A stretch of 64,000 bases of DNA. Source: Actinomadura rudentiformis. Lineage in GTDB: Bacteria > Actinomycetota > Actinomycetes > Streptosporangiales > Streptosporangiaceae. Below are positions 26,388 to 33,935 of the stretch, one piece after another. The notes under the pieces are model-generated. The model did no database searches. It worked only from the letters and a program-made list of their open reading frames with translations, and had not been told where the DNA came from. Position numbers and translations under genes: made by a program. How positions within the stretch are numbered: position 1 is the first letter of the stretch; the number at the start of each line of letters is the position of its first letter. The DNA lies in the NCBI RefSeq assembly GCF_008923185.1, contig NZ_WBMT01000001.1:496001-560000 (forward strand). Direction: 5' to 3'.

Positions 26388-27521
26388 TCAGGTGAGCCGG
26401 ACGGAGGCTTCGAGGCGGGCGGGTTCGCGCAGGCGGCCGGCAAGGACCAACGCCATGATCGGGAAGATGGTCAGCACCGCCAACATCGTGCGCAGGGAGG
26501 TCGCGTCCGCCAGGGCGCCGAGAGCGGGGGCGAGGACGCCGCCGACGCTCACCGCCAATCCGAGGGTCACCCCGCTCGCCGTGCCCACCCGGTTGGGCAG
26601 ATAGTCCTGCCCGAGCGTGATGTGCAGCGAGAACGGCACGTACAGCGCGATGCCCGCAACGGCGACGAACCCGTACAGCGCCGGTCCCGGTACGAGCGCG
26701 ACGCCGGCGATCGCCAGCACCGCCACGCCGTAGGCACCCCGCATCGTACGGACCCGTCCCCAGCGCCTGGCCAGGCGGCCGCCGAGCACCGTGCCGGCGG
26801 CTCCGGCGGTGAACAGCACGAACAGCGCGGCGCCGCCTGCCGCCTCGCCGGGGTGGATCCGCTGTTGCACGAAGAGTGCCAGGAACGAGCTGAGCCCGAT
26901 GTAGGCGACCGAGCGCAGGATGACGACCGCTGACAGCACGCGGAAGGCCGGCCAGTCGTCGCGCCCACTGGACCTCGTCGTCCCGCCCGCGCGACGCCCC
27001 AGCAGCGGCAACATGATCAGCGTGCCGAGCACCGCCGGCAGGAGCAGGAACGGCGCGGCGGCGAGTCCGCCGGCGGCCAGCACCGGCGTCGCGAGCACCG
27101 GAGCGAGCGCGAAGCCGACGTTGCCGCCGAGCGAGAACCAGCTCATGCCCACGTGGTCGCCGCCGGTCACCGCGCGGGCCAGCCGGGCGGCCTCGGGATG
27201 GTACGCGGCGACTCCGAAGCCGGTCAGCGCGATCGCGGCGAGCGCGAGCGGATAGGACTCGGTCAGCCCGATCAGCGCGACGCCCAGCCCGGCCGCCAGC
27301 GTGCCGGCCGGGACGAGCCACGGCATCGCCCACCGGTCGGTCAGCACCCCGAACAGCGGCTGGACCACCGACGACAGCAGCGAGGCGGCCAGCACGAACC
27401 CCGACACGGCGACGTAGCCGTAGTCCCGCTCGGCGACCAGGAACGGCACGAGCACCGGCACGACGCCCTGATAGAAATCGACGCTCGCATGCCCGGCGGG
27501 CAGCAGTCTCTTCGCTCCCAT
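26388..27521 (-). CDS. MFS transporter, fosmidomycin-resistance (Fsr)-like
   Basis: 377 residues from the ATG at 27521. Twelve hydrophobic segments are seen. The N-terminal pattern (HASVDFYQGVVPVLVPFLV) and the loop GVAAYHPEAARLARAV are characteristic of the Fsr group, which pumps fosmidomycin and other small drugs with proton antiport. It is divergent from an AraC-type gene across 54 bp, the layout of regulator/exporter pairs such as E. coli nimR-nimT, so induction by the exported compound is likely. Confidence 0.9.
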   Translation of the reverse strand: MGAKRLLPAGHASVDFYQGVVPVLVPFLVAERDYGYVAVSGFVLAASLLSSVVQPLFGVLTDRWAMPWLVPAGTLAAGLGVALIGLTESYPLALAAIALTGFGVAAYHPEAARLARAVTGGDHVGMSWFSLGGNVGFALAPVLATPVLAAGGLAAAPFLLLPAVLGTLIMLPLLGRRAGGTTRSSGRDDWPAFRVLSAVVILRSVAYIGLSSFLALFVQQRIHPGEAAGGAALFVLFTAGAAGTVLGGRLARRWGRVRTMRGAYGVAVLAIAGVALVPGPALYGFVAVAGIALYVPFSLHITLGQDYLPNRVGTASGVTLGLAVSVGGVLAPALGALADATSLRTMLAVLTIFPIMALVLAGRLREPARLEASVRLT

Positions 27522-27575
27522 GCCCTCAGCCTCGGGCTCCGGGCGATCTGCTGGCTTCCGATAATCTGCCAAGTA

Positions 27576-28310
27576 ATGTCGATTCCCCGCCACACCCCGG
27601 TCGCGCCCACCGGGCTGCGCCGCCTTGCCCCCGGCACCGGGATCGACGCGCACCGCCACGACGAGCACCAGATCGTGTACGCCGCCCGCGGCGTACTGTC
27701 GGTCATCACCGACCGGGGCCGCTGGATCGCCCCCGCGACCCAGGCGATCTGGGTGCCCGCCGGCACCGTCCACGAGCATCGCGCCTACGGCCGGACCGAC
27801 GTGCATCTGGTGGGCCTCCCGGTCAGCGCGAACCCGCTGGGGCTGGAGGCGCCCGCCGTGCTCGCGGTCGGCCCGCTGCTCCGCGAGCTGATCATCGAGT
27901 ACACCCGTGAGTCCGGGGATTCCGCCGAACGCGCCCGGCTCCGGGCCGTCCTGCTCGACCAGCTCCGGCACTCCCCGCGGCACCCGGTGCACCTGCCCAC
28001 TCCCAGCGACACGAGGCTGGCCGCCGTATGCGCCCTGCTGAACGACGATCCCGCCGACGGCCGGACGCTGTCCGAGCTCGGCGCCCAGGTCGGCGCCAGT
28101 GAGCGCACGCTGTCCCGGCTCTTCCGCGCCGAGCTGCACATGACGTTCCCCCAATGGCGCACCCAGCTGCGGCTGCACCACGCACTGATCTTGCTGGCCG
28201 CCGGCACCCCGGTCACCGCCGTCGCGCACCGCTGCGGCTGGGCCTCGCCGAGCGCGTTCATCGACGTCTTCCGCCGCACGTTCGGCCACACCCCCGGCCG
28301 CAACGGCTGA
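27576..28310 (+). CDS. AraC-family transcriptional regulator with N-terminal cupin
   Basis: 244 residues from the ATG at 27576. The N-terminal half is a cupin sensor (HRHDEHQIVYAARGVLSV, then WIAPATQAIWVPAGTVHEH). The C-terminal 100 residues have the two AraC helix-turn-helix motifs (LGAQVGASERTLSRLFRAEL and VAHRCGWASPSAFIDVFRRTFG). The ribosome binding site is weak. Its place back-to-back with the Fsr-like exporter makes that gene its probable target, with the operator in the 54 bp between them. Confidence 0.92.
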   Translation: MSIPRHTPVAPTGLRRLAPGTGIDAHRHDEHQIVYAARGVLSVITDRGRWIAPATQAIWVPAGTVHEHRAYGRTDVHLVGLPVSANPLGLEAPAVLAVGPLLRELIIEYTRESGDSAERARLRAVLLDQLRHSPRHPVHLPTPSDTRLAAVCALLNDDPADGRTLSELGAQVGASERTLSRLFRAELHMTFPQWRTQLRLHHALILLAAGTPVTAVAHRCGWASPSAFIDVFRRTFGHTPGRNG

Positions 28311-28363
28311 AAGCGGCCGCCACCCTCGCTGCCGCTCACCTGGCGTTTCGGGGGACGGGATCT

Positions 28364-28387
28364 GTTTATTCGGCGAGGTGGGGGTAC
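28364..28387 (+). promoter_or_regulatory. sigma-B-type stress promoter of the GPGG protein gene
   Basis: GTTT (28364-28367), 14 bp, then GGGTAC (28382-28387), a full match to the actinomycete sigma-B-group consensus GTTT-N14-16-GGGTA(C/T). The -10 box ends nine bases before the ATG at 28397, so the transcript would start almost at the codon and be (nearly) leaderless. Confidence 0.65.
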
Positions 28388-28396
28388 GGGGTGGTC

Positions 28397-28543
28397 ATGG
28401 CTACCTTGTTGTGGATCATCGCGGTGGTACTGGTGATCTCCGGTCTCTACGTGCTGGTCGCTCGCAGAGACATTCTTTGGGGCGCCGTCCTCATCGTCGT
28501 CGGGCTGCTGATCGGCCCTGGCGGCGTCAGCATCTTCAGTTGA
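28397..28543 (+). CDS. GPGG-motif small transmembrane protein
   Basis: 48 residues: a first membrane helix (LLWIIAVVLVISGLYVLV), a short basic turn (ARRDILW), a second helix (GAVLIVVGLLI) and the GPGG motif, then a short tail. This is the pattern of the small two-helix actinobacterial family named after that motif; its function is unknown. The sigma-B-like promoter directly upstream suggests induction in stress or stationary phase. A hairpin follows 36 bp after the stop. Confidence 0.85.
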   Translation: MATLLWIIAVVLVISGLYVLVARRDILWGAVLIVVGLLIGPGGVSIFS

Positions 28544-28578
28544 CGCGGGCGGCCCCTCCCAGGATGACCTGGTGACCG

Positions 28579-28617
28579 GCCCCGCCGTGGCCTTGAGGGG
28601 AGAGATCACGGCGGGGC
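28579..28617. terminator. bidirectional hairpin terminator
   Basis: GCCCCGCCGTG (28579-28589), 17-base loop, perfect complement CACGGCGGGGC (28607-28617). It lies between the convergent stops at 28543 and 28657. Confidence 0.65.
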
Positions 28618-28656
28618 TTCAGCCTGCCCGGATTCACCTGCCGTTCGTCCGGTCCG

Positions 28657-29508
28657 TCACATCGTCCGTTGCTGTGCCTTGTGCCGCCGGGCGGCGACGG
28701 TGGAACCCGACTCGCGGCGCGCCATGCGCCGGAGCATGATCGGCGCCAGCACGAGGCCCGCGAGCGCCCACACGCCCAGCATGGCGGCCGTCTCCAGGTG
28801 CCGCCACGAGTCGCCGATCTCGGCGGCGGCCATCGCGTCCGGCAGCATCGCCGAACGCAGGCCGAGGCCCATCCAGTAGAGGGGGAACGCCTGGGCGACC
28901 CACTGCAGCCATTCGGGGAACGAGCTGAGCGGGTAGAACACACCCGAGATGCTCATCAGCCCCATGATGGGCACTCCGACGAAGCCGGCCCCCTGCGCGG
29001 TGTCGAAGAGCGCGCCGAGGATCGCGCCGATCGGCAGCACCGCGACCAGGCCGAGTGCGACGACCCAGGTGAGCGTCAGCCAGGCCGACGCCTCGCCCAG
29101 CCGCAGGCCGTCGAAGAGGAACGCGGCGGGGACGAGGGGCACGAGCAGACCGACGACGGCCGTGCCCGCCCGGCTGAGGACCTTGCCGGTGAGGTAGCCG
29201 ACCATGCCGTTCGGAGTCGCCTTGGCCCGCAGGAGTGTGCCGTCCTCGCGGTCCATGGTCAGGGAGAGGGCCAGCATCATCATCCCGGCGAACACGACGT
29301 TCGCTCCGAGGATGCCGGGAATGGACTGGGTGCCGAGGGAGAACCCGGTGCCCGGCACCGTGTTGTCCCGCAGCATGTACATGACCACCAGCGCGATGAC
29401 GGGGAAGAACATCACCGACCAGAGATCCTGCGGGCTGGTCGTGGTCTGCCGGAACTCGATCCGGCCGCGCTGCAGGCCCGCGCGGAGGGCGACGGCGTGC
29501 GGGCTCAT
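28657..29508 (-). CDS. ABC-2 type exporter permease
   Basis: 283 residues from the ATG at 29508, overlapping the ATPase stop by four bases. Six membrane segments are visible, with a long first cytoplasmic part (GRIEFRQTTTSPQDL) typical of drug-exporter permeases and the ABC-2 signature region SGVFYPLSSFPEWLQWVAQAFP. With the ATPase it forms a half-exporter of the DrrAB kind. The MerR-type regulator lies divergently upstream of the pair. Confidence 0.9.
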   Translation of the reverse strand: MSPHAVALRAGLQRGRIEFRQTTTSPQDLWSVMFFPVIALVVMYMLRDNTVPGTGFSLGTQSIPGILGANVVFAGMMMLALSLTMDREDGTLLRAKATPNGMVGYLTGKVLSRAGTAVVGLLVPLVPAAFLFDGLRLGEASAWLTLTWVVALGLVAVLPIGAILGALFDTAQGAGFVGVPIMGLMSISGVFYPLSSFPEWLQWVAQAFPLYWMGLGLRSAMLPDAMAAAEIGDSWRHLETAAMLGVWALAGLVLAPIMLRRMARRESGSTVAARRHKAQQRTM

Positions 29509-30440
29509 CGGGCCACTTCCGCCAGCTCGCTCGGCGCCTCGGTGCGCCGTCCGGACTCGAACTCCTGCACCAGCGTCATGTAGACGTCCTCCACGTTGCT
29601 CCTCCGGATCTCCAGGTCGTGGATGTTCTCGCCGTACTTGGCGAACAGCTCGCGCACGTGGCCGGTCGCGTCCTCGACCGCGTCGACATGCCGCTCGCCG
29701 TCCTTGCTGTACCGGACCTCGGCCTTCCCTGAGAGCTGCTCCGTCAGCGCCGCCGGGCTGCCGTCGGCCACGATGCGCCCGCCTGCGAGGATCACTATCC
29801 GGTCGGCGAGCCGTTCCGCCTCGTCCAGGTCGTGGGTGGTGAGCAGGATCGACGTGGCCTCCAGACCCGCCAGGCGCCGCACCAGCTCGTGGAACTCGCG
29901 CCGGGCCTGCGGGTCGAAGCCGACGGTCGGCTCGTCGAGGAACAGCACGTCCGGCCGGCCGGCGAGGCCGATGGCCACGTCGAGCCGGCGGCGCTGCCCG
30001 CCGGAGAGGGTCGCGATGACCGCGTCCGCCCGGTCGGACAGCGCGACGAGTTCCAGCAGCTCGTCCGTGTCATACGGGCGGGGGCGCTGCGGCGTGCCGT
30101 ACGGGGCGTAGTAGCGGCCGAGGTGGTCGAGGAGCTCGCGGACCCGCCACCTGCCGTGGTCGCGCCATGACTGCAGCACGATGCCCAGGCGGGCGCGCCA
30201 CGCCTCGTCGCCGTCGTCCGGGTCGACGCCCAGGACGCGAACGTCACCGGATGAACGTCGCCGGAAACCTTCCAGGATCTCGATCGTTGTCGTCTTGCCC
30301 GCGCCGTTCGGCCCCAGGAGCGCCACCACCTCGCCTTGGCCCACATGGAGGTCCACTCCGTGGAGCACATCGACGGTTCCGTAGCGCATCCGCAGGTCCC
30401 GGGTCGCGATGGCGGGCGTACCGTTTTCACCTGCATTCAT
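29505..30440 (-). CDS. ABC exporter ATP-binding protein, DrrA-like
   Basis: 311 residues from the ATG at 30440 (GAAGGT just before it). Walker A GPNGAGKTT, Q-loop, signature LSGGQRRRLDVAIG, Walker B VLFLDEPTVGFDPQ and the H-loop THDLDE are all present, in the form of daunorubicin-resistance-type ATPases, followed by the usual C-terminal regulatory domain (about 220-311). It energises the permease encoded next to it. The upstream intergenic region holds a likely TioE-type operator. Confidence 0.94.
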   Translation of the reverse strand: MNAGENGTPAIATRDLRMRYGTVDVLHGVDLHVGQGEVVALLGPNGAGKTTTIEILEGFRRRSSGDVRVLGVDPDDGDEAWRARLGIVLQSWRDHGRWRVRELLDHLGRYYAPYGTPQRPRPYDTDELLELVALSDRADAVIATLSGGQRRRLDVAIGLAGRPDVLFLDEPTVGFDPQARREFHELVRRLAGLEATSILLTTHDLDEAERLADRIVILAGGRIVADGSPAALTEQLSGKAEVRYSKDGERHVDAVEDATGHVRELFAKYGENIHDLEIRRSNVEDVYMTLVQEFESGRRTEAPSELAEVAR

Positions 30441-30443
30441 ACC

Positions 30444-30461
30444 TTCAAGTTTGTCATTGAA
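30444..30461. promoter_or_regulatory. probable MerR/TioE-type operator
   Basis: TTCAA-N8-TTGAA, an 18-bp inverted repeat four bases upstream of the ABC ATPase start, in the 69-bp divergent gap to the MerR gene. A looser partner, ACTTTGAG (30475-30482), mirrors CTTCAAGT (30443-30450). The site is placed to control both directions. Confidence 0.45.
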
Positions 30462-30509
30462 CAACGCATTTGAGACTTTGAGTGATCTGCGTCCACGTAG
30501 CATGGGCAG

Positions 30510-31319
30510 GTGGCTTCCAAACCCTCAATTAGCGGCGTGAAAGCCAGAGAAGCGGGCGGGCGGCCGCGGCTGCGCCCGGTGGACCTGGCGCGGATGGCCG
30601 GCGTCTCCACCCAGCAGATCCGCAACTACGCCGACGCGGGCATCCTGCCGCCGACCGAGCGGACGGCCGCCGGCTACCGCAGGTTCGATGCCCGGCATCG
30701 CGAGGCGATGCTCACCTACCGGGTGCTGGCGAAGGGATTCGGATGGGACGCCGCCCGCTCCATCATGCAGGCCCTGCACGCGGACGGCCTCCCGGCGGCC
30801 CTCAGGATCGTCGACGCCCGCCACGCCGGTCTCCATGACCAGCGGCTGTCCCTGCACGCCGCGGCCCAGGCGCTCGAAGCGGTCGCCGGGCAGGCACCGG
30901 AGGCGCCGGGCCCGCCGAGTTCCGCCATGCGCATCGGAGAGGTCGCGGCACACCTCGGCGTGCGCACGTCGGCTCTACGGGTGTGGGAGGCCGCGGGATT
31001 GCTGATGCCGCAGCGTGAGGCGGGCACAGGCTACCGGCGCTATGGGGCCGCCGACGTCCGGGACGCGCGCATGGTCAGCATGCTCCGGCAGGGCCGCTAC
31101 CCGCTGCCCCAGATCAGAGCCGTCCTCGATGACCTGCGCCGCACCGGCAGCACGGCTGAGCTGCGCGCCGTCATCGCCGAACGACACGCGGCGCTGGACC
31201 GGACGTCGGCCGCCATGCTGGAGGGCACCGCCCACCTGCACCGCTATGTCACCGATCACCTGCACGTCACCGACCTGCACGTCACCGAGAACCGGGCGCT
31301 CCCGTCAGATAGCGCGTGA
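30510..31319 (+). CDS. TioE-type regulator with two tandem MerR helix-turn-helix domains
   Basis: 269 residues from a GTG at 30510. The first MerR domain (about 20-90) reads VDLARMAGVSTQQIRNYADAG; a second full MerR domain starts at about residue 140 with MRIGEVAAHLGVRTSALRVW, followed by GTGYRRYGAADVRDARMV. Two MerR domains in one chain mark the TioE group, first seen beside the thiocoraline exporter genes. It faces the ABC exporter pair, so autoregulated drug-export control is the likely role. Its 3' end overlaps the convergent TetR gene by 38 bp. Confidence 0.88.
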   Translation: MASKPSISGVKAREAGGRPRLRPVDLARMAGVSTQQIRNYADAGILPPTERTAAGYRRFDARHREAMLTYRVLAKGFGWDAARSIMQALHADGLPAALRIVDARHAGLHDQRLSLHAAAQALEAVAGQAPEAPGPPSSAMRIGEVAAHLGVRTSALRVWEAAGLLMPQREAGTGYRRYGAADVRDARMVSMLRQGRYPLPQIRAVLDDLRRTGSTAELRAVIAERHAALDRTSAAMLEGTAHLHRYVTDHLHVTDLHVTENRALPSDSA

Positions 31320-31923
31320 GCATGTCGACCAGCTCGTTCTCGAACCGCTCGGCGTCCTGGAGCCGCCCGCCCGGATGGCCGTTGGCGACGAAACGGTGGA
31401 CCAACGACTCGATGGCGTTCACGACCAGGCGCGCGGCCATCGGGACGTCGGTGACCGTCACCCGCGGATCGGCGGCGAGCAGATCGCACGCCGCGGCGAT
31501 GGCCTTCTCCTCGGCCGCGTGGAGGAACTCCAGGAGCTCGGGCGGGCGGGGCGCCTGCTCGAACAGCACCCGGTGCAGGGCGGGATCGCCGCGGTGATTG
31601 TCGATGGCCGCGCGGACGAAGAGCCGGATCTTGTCTTCGAGCGCGTCCGGCAGCGGGCCGCCCGCGAGGCGTTGTTCGATGGCGGCGATCCCGTCGCGGG
31701 CGTGCGCGGTGGCCAGCTCGACGAGCATGGCGTCCTTGTTCGGGAAGTACTGGTACAGCGAGCCGATCGAGTGCCCCGCCGCCTCGGCGATGCGGTTGGT
31801 GGTGCCGGCGGCGTACCCGTGCTCGGAGAAAACGCGAGCAGCCGCCGCCAGCAGCCGTTCCCGGGTCTCGACGGCGCGTTGCTGACCCGGCTCCTTCCTG
31901 GGCCGCAGCCGTTTGTCCGGCAC
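31282..31923 (-). CDS. TetR-family transcriptional regulator
   Basis: 213 residues from the GTG at 31923, which has GGGGAGG eight bases upstream; a longer reading from 31974 would run through the operator-like palindrome. The N-terminal helix-turn-helix is standard (LLAAAARVFSEHGYAAGTTNRIAEAAG, SIGSLYQYFPNKDAMLVEL). The C-terminal ligand domain has the WHG/TetR_C pattern with AARLVVNAIESLVHRFV. It is divergent from the methyltransferase-like gene and probably represses it. Confidence 0.92.
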   Translation of the reverse strand: MPDKRLRPRKEPGQQRAVETRERLLAAAARVFSEHGYAAGTTNRIAEAAGHSIGSLYQYFPNKDAMLVELATAHARDGIAAIEQRLAGGPLPDALEDKIRLFVRAAIDNHRGDPALHRVLFEQAPRPPELLEFLHAAEEKAIAAACDLLAADPRVTVTDVPMAARLVVNAIESLVHRFVANGHPGGRLQDAERFENELVDMLTRYLTGAPGSR

Positions 31924-31960
31924 GGTCCTGACCTCCCCAAAAGCGAGTAGCCGACAAGCC

Positions 31961-31972
31961 GAGCAATTGCTC
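31961..31972. promoter_or_regulatory. palindromic TetR operator candidate
   Basis: GAGCAATTGCTC is a perfect 12-bp palindrome in the 107-bp gap between the divergent TetR (start 31923) and methyltransferase-like (start 32031) genes. AT in its centre stands out in this GC-rich gap. Confidence 0.5.
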
Positions 31973-32030
31973 ACAATCGTGGCGAGGCAAGCGTAACCGC
32001 CGATACCCGATTCCCGCCTTGGAGGTCGTC

Positions 32031-32651
32031 GTGACCGTGTCCGCGTTGGTGATCTATCTGGTCTGGGCGCTCCTGGCGTTCGGCCTGCGGAGCTGGGTGC
32101 AGTGGCGCCGCACCGGCGACGCCGGGTTCCGCGGCGCGGGCCTGGACCCGCGCACGACGCAGTGGCGGGTCCGCGCGTTGTTCGTCGGCGCAGTGCTCCT
32201 CGGCTTCGCCGGTCCGGTCGCCGAACTGGCCGGGCTCGCCGCCGTCGGCGTGCTCGACCATCCGGCGGTGCGCGGCGGGGGACTGGCCGTGGCCGTCGCG
32301 GGTGTGGCCGCGACGGTGGCGGCCCAGTGGTCGATGGGGGCGTCCTGGCGGATCGGCGTGGACGAACGCGAGCGGACCGAGCTGGTCACGACCGGCGCGT
32401 TCACCCTGGCCCGGAACCCCATCTTCACCGCCATGATCGGTACCAGCGCCGGGCTGGCCGCCATGGTGCCCAACCTCGTCGCCCTGCTCGCCCTCACCCT
32501 CACGGTCATCGCGATCGAACTCCAGGTCCGGGTGGTCGAAGAGCCCTATCTGGAGCGCGTCCACGGCGACGCCTACGCGCGTTACCGCGCAGACGTCGGC
32601 AGGTTCGTCCCCTGGGTGGGGCGCCTCCACAGCTCGCGGCCGTCGGCTTGA
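32031..32651 (+). CDS. isoprenylcysteine carboxyl methyltransferase-like membrane protein
   Basis: 206 residues from the GTG at 32031, with GGAGG five bases upstream; the TTG at 32019 is less likely. Five membrane helices are seen. The C-terminal signature of the ICMT/PEMT-like family is present (TTGAFTLARNPIFTAM and, further on, EEPYLERVHGDAYARYRADVGRFVPW). Bacterial members methylate unknown membrane or lipid substrates. A TetR gene faces it and probably controls it. Its 3' end overlaps the convergent phosphodiesterase gene by 70 bp. Confidence 0.85.
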   Translation: MTVSALVIYLVWALLAFGLRSWVQWRRTGDAGFRGAGLDPRTTQWRVRALFVGAVLLGFAGPVAELAGLAAVGVLDHPAVRGGGLAVAVAGVAATVAAQWSMGASWRIGVDERERTELVTTGAFTLARNPIFTAMIGTSAGLAAMVPNLVALLALTLTVIAIELQVRVVEEPYLERVHGDAYARYRADVGRFVPWVGRLHSSRPSA

Positions 32652-33907
32652 GCGGGCGGCGCGGCGCCCAGCAGCGCGCTGATCGTGGGGATCACGTCGA
32701 TGGTGCGCGGGGCGAACGGCGGCCGCCGGGGGACGCCGGAGCCCGCGACGACGAGCGGCACGCGCATTTCGGCGAGCGTGGCGTGCGCGCCCTTCTCCGT
32801 GCCCTCCGGGGGCATCGCCGAGGGCGGCACGAACGACCACGGACGGCGCGCTTCGAGCACGAAGTCACCCTCGCTCGGCGCCGCGTGCAGCCGCCGCAGG
32901 TCCGCGCGGTCGTGGACGCGCGCGATCTGGCGCGTACGGGCGAACAGGCGGCGCAGTTCGCCGCGCCGCCCGGTCGCGGAGCCGCGCAGGTAGACGGCGG
33001 CGGCCCGTTCGTTCTCGGCGAGGACGACCTCGGTCTCCGGCCGCGGCGACTGGCCCCGGAAGACGATCTCGGCGCGGAAACCCGCCGCGGCGAGGCGGGC
33101 GAGCAGCCGGTCGTGCATCGTCTCGCTGAACGCGGTCATGCCGTGGTCGGAGGTGATCACGAACGCGGTCTCGTCGAAGGTCCCCGCGTCGCGGGTTGCC
33201 TGGACGATCCCGCCAAGGTAGGTGTCGAACCTCGCCAGGAGCGCGGGGAGCCGCGGTGACCGCGGGCCCCCGGCGTGGCCGAGCGTGTCTGCCTCGGAGC
33301 AGTAGACCGCGAGGAAGGCGGGCACCTCGGGGACGGTCACCACGGTGCTCCCGGAACGCACCGGTTGCCGCCGGATGATCCGCGCCGCGTTCTCGGAGTT
33401 GCCCTCACACGAGGACTCCTGGGTGTAGAGCCTGGCCGGATCGCCGTAGTAGGCGCCCTTGTTCTCGACGATGTACCAGCCCGCCGACGCGATGGTGCGG
33501 CCCTGGCGGGTGAGGCTCTCGGCGATGTTCTCCGCGTCCACGGTGCGGTTCTGGCCGGTGATGACATTGCTCTCGGGGTCGTAGACGTAGGCCGCGTTGT
33601 GGTGGGTCGACGGAAAGGCGCCCGTGGCGAGCGAGGCGCGGTTGGGATTGGAGATCGCCCGGTAGGTGCCGGTCGCGAAGGACAGGCTGCCCCGTCTGCG
33701 CAGCGCGTCCAGGTTCGGCATCGAAGCGCGGCCCAGGTACGACGGATCGATCCCGTCCCAGTCGACGAGCACCACATGCCGGGCCCGTGGCGTCTCCGCG
33801 ACCGCGGCGACGGGGGCCAACGGCACCACGGCTGACAACGGCACCACGGCTGACAACGGCATCATGACCGCGGTGGCCGCGCTGAGGCGGGGCGACGCCC
33901 AGGACAT
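32582..33907 (-). CDS. secreted alkaline phosphatase-superfamily phosphodiesterase
   Basis: 441 residues from the ATG at 33907, which has GAAAGGA five bases upstream. A signal peptide with repeated PLSAVV units (residues about 1-38) leads to the metal-binding core: first Asp in VLVDWDGIDPSYLG, nucleophile region SNPNRASLATGAFP, Asp-His pair in SEADTLGHAGG and SDHGMTAF. This is the pattern of nucleotide pyrophosphatase/phosphodiesterase-type enzymes, which cleave phosphodiesters outside the cell with two metal ions. It is last in an operon with the M28 and M3 peptidases; a shared role in recycling extracellular polymers or peptides is inference. Confidence 0.87.
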   Translation of the reverse strand: MSWASPRLSAATAVMMPLSAVVPLSAVVPLAPVAAVAETPRARHVVLVDWDGIDPSYLGRASMPNLDALRRRGSLSFATGTYRAISNPNRASLATGAFPSTHHNAAYVYDPESNVITGQNRTVDAENIAESLTRQGRTIASAGWYIVENKGAYYGDPARLYTQESSCEGNSENAARIIRRQPVRSGSTVVTVPEVPAFLAVYCSEADTLGHAGGPRSPRLPALLARFDTYLGGIVQATRDAGTFDETAFVITSDHGMTAFSETMHDRLLARLAAAGFRAEIVFRGQSPRPETEVVLAENERAAAVYLRGSATGRRGELRRLFARTRQIARVHDRADLRRLHAAPSEGDFVLEARRPWSFVPPSAMPPEGTEKGAHATLAEMRVPLVVAGSGVPRRPPFAPRTIDVIPTISALLGAAPPAQADGRELWRRPTQGTNLPTSAR

Positions 33908-33935
33908 GGGGGTCCTTTCGAGTGCTCCGGCAGGG

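Noticed and set aside
28154..28396. Longer start for the GPGG protein inside the AraC gene
   Set aside because: The open frame continues upstream only as a shadow of the AraC gene; the ATG at 28397 gives the expected family length.
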